Source: Lepidurus packardi
Taxonomy: Eukaryota; Arthropoda; Branchiopoda; Notostraca; Triopsidae
NCBI GenBank assembly: GCA_023053545.1
Contig: JAKZAN010000002.1
Span: forward strand, 6,060,375 to 6,124,374
Direction: 5' to 3'
DNA: 64,000 nt
Part shown: positions 42,156 through 59,786 of the stretch, one piece after another
Layout: each line of letters opens with the position of its first letter
Numbering within the stretch: position 1 is the stretch's first letter
Translations under genes and position numbers: made by a program
The notes under the pieces: generated by a model
Told to the model about the DNA's origin: nothing
The model's database searches: none
What the model saw: the letters and a program-made list of their open reading frames with translations, nothing else

Positions 42156-43091
42156 ACAGTAATCTACAACGATCCTTCGCTGCTTTCTAGAATCGCGGGT
42201 TCTATATCGCTATCAAGATCCATGGTGGCAAATGTGAATAAAAAAACTGTGTTACTGCGATAGCTATGCCATGTATACTTTTGTAAAAATGATTACGTTA
42301 AACAAATCAGTATTCTCGCAGTTCTTATTTAAAGTCTACATATATAGTTTTCATTATTTTTCGATGCGATTATACCCTGATAAAAAAATAATAAAAAAAA
42401 CCTTCAGAGTTTGGTTTAAGCTAACTGAACTATTCTTGTTTCCCTTTCCAAACTTTTAGTTAATAGTTAAGTTGGTTGCACAGCTACATTCAAGCTTGTA
42501 AAACAAAAGAAAAAGCGACTACGCCAGTTTTTCTTTGGCTTCCCCATTTCTTTCACCGCCAGAATCGTTAAACAAATCAACCAGTCTTTCTCATTCCTGG
42601 TTTGCTGTTCTTAGTGCTAGTGCGATGGACACGCAAACAACCCTCACAAAAAATAACAGAGCAAAGAAATTTGCTCATGTAAAATTTCTAACTTTTCAGC
42701 AAGGGAGGAGAATGTGTGGACGAAAGAAAAATGATAACACCTGTTCCGCGTTATGTGGAGCTAAATGGAGAATGTACCTTCACACGTTTTGCTGTAGGCC
42801 ATTTTATGACACATAATACTTCAAAAGTTTCCCTTCTTTCTTTGCTGGTCAATCTCCGACACCTACGCTCGAAATCCTGTTTTGTGACTGTAAAAAGCAA
42901 AAGTGCTGTATAACAATAACCCCTTTAGTCTAAGTACAACCTTCGCGATATAACTCCCCCAAAATAGTGACCATTTTCTTTTCCAGGAAAAGAGCAGATG
43001 TAATCCAGTTGTTCAATGTCAAACTTAAGAGCAATCACTTACCAATCAATCAATTACTTCAAAATGGCCAAATTTTGCATGAAAATATGAA
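42156..43091. other. Convergent 3' flanks, nothing recognised
   Basis: Region between the STELLO-like stop and the POLA1 stop. An AATAAA-type signal follows the STELLO-like gene at about 42236. A short open frame from about 42700 to 42913, preceded by an acceptor-like TTTTCAG, is not attributable to any gene. Confidence 0.35.
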
Positions 43092-49927
<6,836 letters not shown>

Positions 49928-51677
49928 GGTGTGAAGAAAACTCCAAACCTTAATTAGATACGTTCGTCTTTAAGCAACTTCACTTGGCATGCCTATTTGT
50001 GATGTAAAGTCAAAAGAGAAGAAAAGACGAGCTGTGCTATGTGCACGTAGAATATTAAACAATGGCCTGGTTAGGCGGGAAAATATCAAGAACAGTTCGG
50101 GTGTAGATAAGCGCGAAACGTGAAACGCGAAATGGTAAAACATGAAAGGACCGCTTCGCTGGTTGACGGAGTTGACGAACTCAAAACCATTTCGCGCTTT
50201 ACTGACTGCAAAAATGGCACTGTTTTAATTGTCTCTAGATATCTCAAAGCAACGAATTAATTATGTTAAATTATTTAATATTTTAATGTATTGACCTAAA
50301 TTAAATTATATTTATCCCAAATTGTATTAGGTTATGTTGGGTTAAATTAAGTTAGGTTAAATTAAATTTGGTTAGGTTCGGTTAAATAGGTTGGGTTTTA
50401 AGTATATATTTTATTTATTTCTTCGGTTTTTAAAATTATTATTGAAAAATTGAACATACAATTTGTCTAAAGTTATAGTTAATTAACGACGAAGTTAGGG
50501 GAGAAAAAGTTCCGGCATATTTCGAGTGCAGGAAAAAATAAAGGGCCTTTTCGCATTTCGCGTTTCGGGGGATCTCGCTCGCACAGTTTAGCATGGTCAT
50601 TTCGCATTTTATTCGCATCTGAAAGAACAGGCTAGGGTGAAAGTCAATTACATTACAATATTTATGCTGTTGAAAGTTTCACCACAAGTTGAAAATTTGG
50701 TAAGTAAATGCAAACAATCTCAGATCCATACACTACAGATAGGTCATGGGCTACAACACTCGTTTCTTAGATTATATATACTATAGATAGGGCATGGCTA
50801 TGCTGCGGTGGGTGCGGAGTTAAGGGTCGAGATTTGGCCACAGCAATGGCGATTTTTGTTTTACAATCATCAGCGTTTCCATGGTTCAGCTTTTCTTAGC
50901 GCTTGGTTCAAACAATGTTTAGGATTCCATGAAAAACAATGGTGCAAAAGTGCTCCTTCCCAGGTTATAAGAAAAGAGAGAAAAAAGGGAAGAAAATAGC
51001 CTTTCATATGATGAACGTTATTTTTCGTATGCAGTTTTTTTTTATAAATAATTATTTCGAACAGGTATCCATGGAGTAACGTAGTTAAGAAAAGAAGAAG
51101 TAGAAAAGAAGATTGGGCAATGGAAAAAGGTTTTAGGGAATCCGAGTCCAAAATGAACTCAAAGGATTTGTTCGGCCCACTTCTTTCCCGTCTGAACTTA
51201 TTTTGAACTTTCCCGTCTGAACTTATTAGTAATGTCAAATAGGTTTACACTAAGAATTAGCTTAGGCATTAAGTGGTATGCAAGTCTCCCTACCAAAGTT
51301 TAATAAAGCGTGTCTACATTTAGCCCCAACAATGGTGGGTGAGTTTGAGTTCAGTCAAGCACAGCCGTCCACATAGCCATGTCCTATCTATAGGATATAC
51401 ATCTATGATCTAAGCCTCTTTTGGTGATAGTACTGAAATGGGACGTTGGTAGCGCCGCGCAAGCATTTAGGTTTCTTTCTCGCGAGTCACGTCCTTCCTT
51501 GTCTTCTACACAAATTCCTTACTCCACAAAATATGCTGACGTGGTTTTCGTGGCTTTCTTTGCAGGAGTGAGTTATCAAAGTTCTAGAACAAACGAAGCT
51601 ACAAAAATTTGGTTATTGCAAAGGAAGTTTTTCCAAACGTGAACATTACAACCGTCTTGCACGTTGCAGTAACTACT
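49928..51677. other. Divergent promoters of POLA1 and COPG, 1.75 kb
   Basis: No gene recognised. It contains a TTAGGT/GGTTAAAT-rich stretch at about 50329-50400 and a pair of inverted repeats near 50766-50815 and 51372-51421. Confidence 0.4.
50766..51421. mobile_element. Possible MITE bounded by about 45-bp imperfect inverted repeats
   Basis: The left end reads CTATAGATAGGGCATGGCTATG; near 51375-51398 the complement occurs with one mismatch. Flanking TTAGAT...TATATA sequence also pairs imperfectly. A third half-copy (ACTACAGATAGGTCATGGGCT) sits just outside the left end near 50733. No coding capacity and no clear target duplication. Confidence 0.45.
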
Positions 51678-54600
51678 ATGGGTTCAAGACGCGAAAAGAA
51701 GGACGAGGAAGACAGTAAGTTTTAGTAAAATGTCAGGTTTTTTTAATGTTTCTGTTGCTCCGTTGCGGCGTTGGGCGTTAGGAGTCAAACGTTTTTTTTT
51801 TGTTTGATGGGGTCCACAACCACTCAAAAAAAAAATTGTCGATTAGACGCCTTAAGTATAATGTAACAAGTATTAAAGACATTGGACGGTTACATAAGTA
51901 ATAAATAAAAAAAAAGTAGTATTGGTGTCTTGATTTTTTTAATTTTATGGATTGAGCGTAATGTTAGAATTTGGAAAGTCAGCAGAATGTTCTAAAATCG
52001 CAAGTGTGACAGTATCATTAGATTATTTATACTGGTATTCGAATGCATAGACTTACCATTTGTTCCTTCAAGTTTACCGTCTTCTTTTTCACCATTCTAA
52101 TGTTGACCGCTCCCAACTAGGAGTGTTTCTTTTGAGATAAAATTAATTTCCTTCTAGGTAATGGGGTTAATCCGTTTAATAACTTGGAAAAAACGGCTGT
52201 TCTTCAAGAGGCCCGCATATTTAACGAGACTCCAGTCAATGCACGTAAATGCACACAAATCTTGACCAAGATTTTGTACCTTCTGAACCAAGTGAGTCAA
52301 TATTCTATTACGATCAAATTAAATGTAGTGTTTATCCGAGTAACGTATTTTTTACTTATTATAAGAGTTACTTTTGTAGGAGATTTGAATATCAGTTGGT
52401 TTAATCTTATAACTCAATTATAGAGTGAAGCTCTTGGTACTGCTGAAGCTACCGAAGTTTTCTTTGCCATGACGAAACTGTTCCAATGCAAGGACCCGGT
52501 TCTTCGCCGCTTGGTATACTTGGGAATCCGAGATTTGTCTACCATTGCTGAGGATGTTATCATTGTCACGTCTTCATTGACGAAGGATATGACGGGCAAG
52601 GAAGATGTGTATAGAGCTCCAGCCATAAGGGCTTTAACTGCTATCACTGACGTAAGTTTAGAAATACATTTGTTTCACATCGTTTCTGTTTCATTGTGTC
52701 TCTCACATTGTAGAGTTCCATGTTAGCTGCCATTGAACGTTACATGAAGCAAGCTATAGTAGACAAATCGGCTCCTGTGTCTTCTGCAGCGCTGGTCAGT
52801 AGCCTGCATTTGATGCGATCAGCTGTTGATGTAGTTAAACGCTGGGTTAATGAAGTGCAAGAGGCCCTCAATTCCGACAAGTAAATCCACATACAAACCA
52901 TTAGTCAATCCTAATGTTAACTTCCCAGTACTATGGTCCAATATCACGGTTTGGGTCTACTGTACCAAATCCGCAAAACAGATCGGTTGGCCGTAGCTAA
53001 GATGGTAGCCAAACAGACTAGGAGTGGAATCAAGTCTCCATATGCAATTTGTATGCTGGTAAGCGTTTTTCCGTTTGAGTGGTTTTAATTGATGTGCATT
53101 AAAAGTTTCCATCTACTGTGTATAGATTCGAATTGCTTGTAAGCTTGTAGAAGAAGAAGAGACCGGAAATCCTTCTCCTCTGATGGACTTTCTGGAATCT
53201 TGCTTGCGTCACAAGTCCGAAATGGTAGTTTATGAAGCTGCGCAAGCCTTGGTTCATTTGAAAAGGACCGGGCCTCGCGAGTTGGCACCAGCCATATCCG
53301 TGCTTCAACTGTTCTGCTCTTCTCCTAAGCCTGCTCTTCGGTATGCGGCTGTAAGGACGCTGAATAAGGTAAAGTTGTTTTTGCTTTTCGTCTACGTATG
53401 TGTAAAACATTTGAGTCATCTTGCCAGGTTGCTTTTGCCCCATTCTTTGATTACTACATGTGCTTTCTTATTTTCTTTTAGGTGGCTGTGTCTCACCCAT
53501 CGGCCGTAACAGCCTGCAATTTGGACTTGGAAAACCTCATAACTGACTCCAACCGATCTATTGCCACTTTGGCCATCACAACTTTACTTAAAACGGGTGG
53601 TGAAGGTTCTGTAGATCGCTTAATGAAGCAAATTGCCACCTTTGTTTCTGAAATTTCGGATGAGTTCAAGATTGTGGTTGTTCAAGCTATACGAGCATTA
53701 GCTATGAAGTTCCCACGCAAGCACGCTGTGCTGATGTCATTTTTGTCATCAATGTTGCGTGACGAAGGAGGCCTGGATTATAAGGCCGCCATCGCTGATA
53801 CCATCATCGCAATAATTGAAGAAAATCCAGAGGCGAAGGAGGCTGGTTTGACGCACTTGTGCGAATTTATAGAAGATTGTGAACATACTTCATTGGCAGT
53901 GCGAATTTTGCACTTGCTTGGTCATGAAGGTCCTCGTGCCAAGCAACCTTCGCGTTACATTCGCTTTATTTACAACCGAGTCATCTTGGAGAACGCAGCC
54001 GTTCGAGCGGCGGCTGTCTCGGCGTTGGCACGCTTTGGAGCCGCGTGTCCTGATTTGCTTCCCAACATCCTGGTGTTGTTGCAGCGCTGCCAGTTGGACA
54101 GTGACGACGAAGTCCGTGATCGTGGAACGTATTTCCACGCCATTCTCTCCCAACATGAAGCCCACTTGAAGAGCCAATACATTTTGAATGGACTACAGGT
54201 AAGTTGTTTCCTCATTAAAGACGAACCTAACACTTTAATGGAATTAATTTAATGCGTAATGTAGATTAAAACTATAAGTAAAATTACATTTGAAAATTTT
54301 TAATTAAATTGCGTAACTTAAGCTAAATATGATAAAGTTTCATTAGGATGGTAAATTAATTTAAGTTGTGTAACTTAACTTAAGTACTTAAAGTTAACTT
54401 AAATACTTATTACATTTTCAGTTGTCATTGATGAGCCTTGAGAAAACGTTGCAGAAATACATTCAACAGCCATCGGCAACTCCTTTTGACCTAAAATCGG
54501 TGCCATTGGCTCCCACCCAACCCGAAGATCGGTTTGCTACTCCTAACATATTTACGGACGCTGTAAGGGAGACTCATGCTATGACCAAAGCAGCAGCAAC

Positions 54601-55606
54601 CGTATCAACATCGGCCACACGTCAAGACGTCTATGCTGAGAAATTGCAGTCAATTCCTGCATTTGCAAACTATGGGCCGCTATTCAAAAGTTCAGCGCCT
54701 TTGGACCTGACTGAGTCGGAGACAGAATACTTTGTTCGCTGCGTCAAGCATTGCTTTGCCAAACATTTGGTGTTGCAGTTTGATGTAACGAATACCCTTA
54801 GCGATCAGTTGCTAGAGAACGTTTATGCTGATCTGGACGTGCCTGACGGTTTCGAGCAGGAAGCCCGAGTTGTCATTCCCAAACTTCCGTATAATTCTCC
54901 AGGATCTTACTACGTTGGCTTGAAATGGCCAGAAACCGCAGGATCCAGCGTGGGTGAGTAAATTGAAGTCCCTCTCCACTAAATCGTAATCGTATGTATT
55001 TAGCTTCGTTTAGTGCCACGCTGAAGTTTCTTGTAAAGGATTGCGACCCCACCACTGGTGTGCCCGATTCCGATGAAGGGTATAATGATGAATATGTGGT
55101 ACGTACCCTTTGAAATGTAACTTCGTTATGGAAAGTTCACTTGCATTGTTTGATGTTCGTAGTTGGAGGATGTTGATGTTTCCGTTGCTGATCAAGTAGT
55201 TGGAGTGGTGAAGGCTAGTTTTGGCCCCGCTTGGGAGGATTTAGGGACAACAAACGAACTAGAAGAAACGTTCGCCCTTCCTGCTCTGAAAACGCTGGAT
55301 GAAGCCATTCAGAACTTGATTACTTTTCTGGGTATGCAGCCGGCGGAATGGTCGGATAAAGTCCGAGATGGGAAAAGCTCCCACACCCTTTTCCTCGCAG
55401 GTACGCAAACTTTAACAAAACTTAGTAATAAAAATAGCTCGACATGGAAATTTTCTTCTATAATTTTTGCAAAAGGTATATTTCGCGGGGGGTACGAGGT
55501 ACTAGTACGTGCAAAGCTAGCCTTGGCGGAAGGGGTTACGATGCAGTTAGCAGTTCGAGCAACACATCCAGATGTGTCAGAATTGGTGATAACTTCTGTC
55601 GGATAA
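51678..55606 (+). CDS. COPG1: Coatomer subunit gamma
   Basis: Eleven exons: 51678-51714, 52158-52291, 52424-52651, 52714-52880, 52929-53058, 53126-53368, 53482-54198, 54422-54953, 55004-55098, 55163-55400, 55476-55606. They total 2,652 nt, 883 aa (human COPG1 is 874). It is a subunit of the COPI coat for Golgi-to-ER retrograde transport. The N-terminal two thirds is an armadillo/HEAT adaptin-like trunk ([54 protein letters not shown]-type repeats). A linker follows, then the appendage domain ([19 protein letters not shown] ... [18 protein letters not shown] ... [20 protein letters not shown]). The C-terminus [21 protein letters not shown]...ITSVG is diagnostic of the gamma subunit. The first coding exon is 37 bp. 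Confidence 0.97.
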
Positions 55607-56304
55607 CGTCGGTAAATTTAAGCGGTACAAGTTTTTTTTCACGTTCGGGATTTCAGTGTTTGTTGAAGGGGATTTTGCGTAGGTAAAATGGCAAGTTACA
55701 ATACATACAATCTATATAGAGTAAGGGGAGTTGTAAAATACGTGCTTGTGTTGAATCTAGTGCGGTGTAGTTAATCTTTTTCGTAAATGTTCATTTGGAA
55801 ATGTAAAGTGTGATTTGGTTTGATGGAAGTGAGTTGCTTGGTGCAAGCAATCGCTGTACCGGTAACGAAAAGGCCAAGTTAGTTTGAATGTATCATAACC
55901 TGCTAATTACTAGCGATTACTGTAGGCATTTCGTTCAAGTATGTGTAATTCTGTCCTACAAAAACTAATCAATACTATCAAGTAGGAAAGGTTGTACAAA
56001 ATACCCTTGCTAATGAGTTGTGGTTATTTGTTGCGATAGTTGTGTGGTGCAAGCGGTGTACCATTTGAGGTTGTATTGACGTGTTTTCTAAGAAGTAGGA
56101 AGGTAGAGAGTAGACTCCAGCAGCTAATTATAAAGACTCGTCTAACATTTCCATACCGTAGGGTAAGATTGGGTACGTCAACATGTCACCTACCGATAAC
56201 TTTTGCAAGTATCATCAACCTATGTTGTGGTTAGTTTCTAATTAGGAACTGATCATAGCACACGTGAAATTTATCGGTAAATTTCACCGTTGGTACAAAA
56301 TACG
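55607..56304. other. Intergenic; contains a perfect 10-bp hairpin
   Basis: COPG 3' flank. No coding signal. Positions 56264-56273 and 56278-56287 are exact reverse complements (GTGAAATTTA) around a TCGG tetraloop. Confidence 0.4.
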
Positions 56305-57307
56305 TTACCTACTCCCACATCGAATGATTCTGTCAAAGTTTGCTGTTGGATGCTTTAAAGCAGGTGCTATCTGCAAGGCGCAACATGTAGGTCGGTTTGA
56401 ATACCTGTCGTAATAGTACTGGATCATCATTTGCACGGGGTGATCGTTCAGCATTACGCTCACGTCTAGCAAGGACGAACGAGACTTCTTTACGTAAAGG
56501 ATGTGTTCGTCTTGGTCGTCCGAGGAGTCTTCTTTTCCTTTGTTCGGTAGCGCTCCATGCGCAGCAGCCGTAAATCGCCAAACATATTCATCCTCTTCGT
56601 CGGATGACTCGTCTCCCGCGTTGACAGCTCGGATGTCTCTGTTCTCGGCCGTGTTTTTCCATTTCGGCGTAGATGACACTGTTTGCTTGCTGCTTTGAGG
56701 CTTGCTGAGGCAGCACTTGCTAAAATGGTTCTGTTTGCAACAATTGTTACATCGCTTTCCTCTTGCGGGGCACTCCTCTAGCTTTTTGTGGTAGTTACTT
56801 CCGCAGAACTTGCAGGTCCTGTTGTCGGTGCTGCTATGACGATTGTTTGACTTTTCTGCCTGGGCTGCAACTGCTAATTTGAAGTGGTTTGCTTGCAGCC
56901 TTCATGTTCTTCATCTGTTCTTCGGCTTTCTCCATAGCTTTGGCCTTGTCAAGGATCTCAGCGAGGGTGATGTTCGGCTTCTCCAGGACCTTCATTTTTA
57001 TACGGCGTGACGTGCACCCTTGAATGAGCTGGGTTCTGATCTCGGCTTGCTTGTCGACGAATTCGCAATCGTTGGCCAATTTGTACAAGCGGGTGTGGAA
57101 CGTGTCCATTGTCTCGTCAGGCTTTTGGACTGCTTGCCTAAGAACGAAGATTTGATAGTCTATGTTCTTTTTGGGACTAAAAGCCTTTTCCAGCGACGCT
57201 GGAACAGAACTGTGCGGCACAATGTTTGCGTTTCTCAGACATTTGTTGTTGTGTGCCAGCAAAAGCGCTGGAACAGCTTGTTCCGTGTGAAAGTGCGTAC
57301 ATTTCAA
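56305..57307 (-). pseudogene. Broken gypsy-type retrotransposon gag with start of protease
   Basis: The minus strand encodes a Ty3/gypsy-type capsid segment (FVLRQAVQKPDETMDTFHTRL, IQGCTSRRIKMKVLEKPNITLAEIL). After a frameshift near 56870-56880 it encodes two CCHC zinc knuckles (C-2-C-4-H-5-C and C-2-C-4-H-4-C), a linker rich in acidic residues, and the first strand of a retropepsin-like domain (VSVMLNDHPVQMMI). That domain then loses its expected DTGA motif. The N-terminal capsid part is absent. It is a non-functional fragment, cut off next to the Harbinger element that begins around 57.3-57.4 kb. Confidence 0.8.
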
Positions 57308-57450
57308 ATGGTCGACAAGCCAAAGCCAGTGTAAACAAAGTAAAACTCTTCATAATACTCACTAAATAATCACGGTAAGTGTGCACTCTGTGTTTTTCTG
57401 ATTGTTTAGTAAACCTTTTATGTTCTTTCCGTTTCAGCGTCTAAGAAAAT

Positions 57451-58706
57451 ATGCTAGAATCACAAGCTTTGGCCCTCTGTGCTAACGAAGTTTTGCAGAA
57501 CTTGCTAGTTGACGAGTCTTCTTTGGAACTAATGGAAGATGAAGATTCCGACGATGATGGGAGCTCAAGTACAGCATTTTCTCTTGCTTGCAACGTGTTA
57601 CATGTCAAGAATAATTCTCAACTTGCTAGGAATTCGGGGTATGTGATTTACACCGCTTATTATTTTGCCTATAGTTTTAATAACCTAGAAATATCTGTGG
57701 CAGTTTCCTGAAACATGTAGTTTCGCATTTCTTGGAGGATATTTTTCGGAGCCACTTTCGCATGACCCGTTCCACATTTGCCTGCCTCGTATCCTTCTGC
57801 GAGGTCAATTGCCCAAGAACCGCAGCAAGTGGTGGCTACCAGCCCATGGACGTGGAAGAAATGTGTTATATTACCTTATGGTACCTGGCAAATCAGTGTA
57901 CCATGCGGGAAATATCGGTGCTGTTTGGCCGCACAGTTTCATCTGTGTGGCGTTCAATTGACAGAATAACATCAATTCTTGAGCAGCATCAGCATGAATT
58001 TATCAAGTGGCCAGCTCCTGAAGAACAACCGTCTGTTGCCGACCATTTTTCTTTTCGCGCTGGTTTCCCTAATGTTATTGGTGCCATTGATGGATCACAT
58101 ATTAGGATAGACGCTACGTCAATTGATCAGAAGTCTTATTTGAACAGAAAATTTTCTCATTCTGTAATTCTTTTGGCTGTGTGTCTTCCTAATCGTGCAT
58201 TTTCCTACATTTTTGCCGGGTACCCAGGCAGTGTTCACGATGCCCGTGTTTTTCGAAATTCAGGCCTCTTCAGAACAGCTTCAACTGATCGAAGAAGTCT
58301 GTTCCGGAACGACACCTACCATATTCTTGGTGACTCCGCATTTCCGTGCCTTGACTGGCTCATCCCAGCCTTCAAGCATTCAAGCGCGAATACTCCCGAG
58401 AAGAGGAAGTTTAATCGGAAGCACTCGTCCACAAGAGTAACGATAGAGAATTCTTTCGGCGATTTGAAAATGATTTGGCGAAGACTCCTGTACGTAAAAG
58501 CGCATGATAGAAGAGTGATCCGGATTATAGTTTCTTGCTGTGTTCTACACAACCTACGCATTCGGCAAAGAGACGTGGATTTATTCAATGAAAATGATGT
58601 TGACCCGCTTGAGGATGACGATGGACCCGAAGACGAAGCAGGAGCGATTAATGAAATATGTGGAATGCAGAAGCGAAATAGCCTTGTCCAGTTACTTGGA
58701 AATTGA
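57451..58706 (+). CDS. PIF/Harbinger transposase (HARBI1-like), intact
   Basis: Two exons, 57451-57638 and 57704-58706, total 1,191 nt, 396 aa. It catalyses cut-and-paste transposition with a DDE nuclease domain. The GT-AG junction restores the typical GFLKHVVSHFLEDIFRSHFRMTRSTF start. A helix-turn-helix (CTMREISVLFGRTVSSVWRSI) precedes the catalytic residues, which appear to be Asp192 (GAIDGSHIRI), Asp242 (YPGSVHDARVFR) and Glu311 (RVTIENSFGDLK). All three are present and the frame is open, so the enzyme may be functional. Its partner Myb/SANT-like gene lies immediately downstream in convergent orientation (76 bp between stop codons), the usual two-gene plan of these elements. Confidence 0.93.
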
Positions 58707-58782
58707 AGTGTATTTAGATCACAAAGATAACGACCGGATCATAAAGATAAAAGTATATGCCATTGCAACGCAGTACAAGTAA

Positions 58783-59392
58783 CTATTCGGAATCAGTGCT
58801 ACGTTGTCTCTTGCGTCCTTTTTTATGAAGATTTCTAATTGCGTCTACCAAGTCCGCCGCTACTTGCAGCTTCTGAGCGTCCATTTCTCTTCGATAACGG
58901 GCTTCTTCTTCAATTCTCGCATTTCTTTTTTCTTCACGCTCCTATAACGAATACAAAATTATTTAGTTCTACAACACTCGCGTCTAATTTAAGCATACCT
59001 TCAAAAAGTTATACTTTCTCTCTTCGATATTCTTTAAATCCTCCATACATTTCAATGCGCTTGCAGACTGCTCATTTCCGCGGTTAGGTTTTCTGGGCCT
59101 AGAAACGGATGGTGTATCAGCTGTATCTTCATCCTCCAAAGTGTTGAACGTATCAGGGTCCTTTGAAGCATCAGGTACTCGTACCTCACGATGCAGGGAG
59201 TCCGACAAAGCCACTGGAGTAATCGAATGAGTTTCGCCTAAATGGAAATACTCTTGAATTTGTATTTATTTGCATTCGAGTTTTAAAAAGCTTACCTAGA
59301 AAAGCATGCAGTTCCTCATAGTACAGAGGAGGAGCGACGTGGCCATTGCCCGTTTGGTTCTTCGATTTGTCAACGAAACCAGAGTACGTTGA
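58783..59392 (-). pseudogene. Harbinger Myb/SANT-like partner gene, 5' end cut off
   Basis: Three exons on the minus strand, 59296-59392 (cut), 58999-59237 and 58783-58941, in one continuous frame. The first visible exon has the end of a trihelix/SANT-like DNA-binding domain (NQTGNGHVAPPLYYEELHAFLG). The second is an acidic/Ser linker, and the third a charged helix (EREEKRNARIEEEARYRREM) ending in a basic KKGRKRQR tail. In Harbinger elements this protein brings the transposase to the ends and into the nucleus. The upstream DNA-binding half is missing: coding homology stops exactly where the BEL-type LTR begins, at 59392/59393. Confidence 0.75.
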
Positions 59393-59786
59393 TGTAACGG
59401 CTCGAAACGGTGCCGTTACAGGGGAACGAGAACGTATTTACTCAATTTAAGAAACTCACGAACGAACGCACAACTTTCGTTTTTACCTCTGGTGTATTTT
59501 ACGTTGCGACAACCGACTGTCAATGTTCGAAGAAGACTGCGCTTGACCGAGCCTTGCATCAGTGTTGCCAGATTTTTTAAAGATCGCCCGCCAAAATCGC
59601 TTGTAAAGTAGCCAAACTTCTCGCCAATTTTTTTTAAAAAGAAGTCGCCAAAGTACTCGCCAAAATACATAGATAATCTCGTCGAAGCCCGATAATACTA
59701 TAACTATATTTTAAAAATGATGCTTTATACAATTAAGTTTACATACACATTAGTCAGGGTCAATACAAAATTTAAAAACAAAATAT

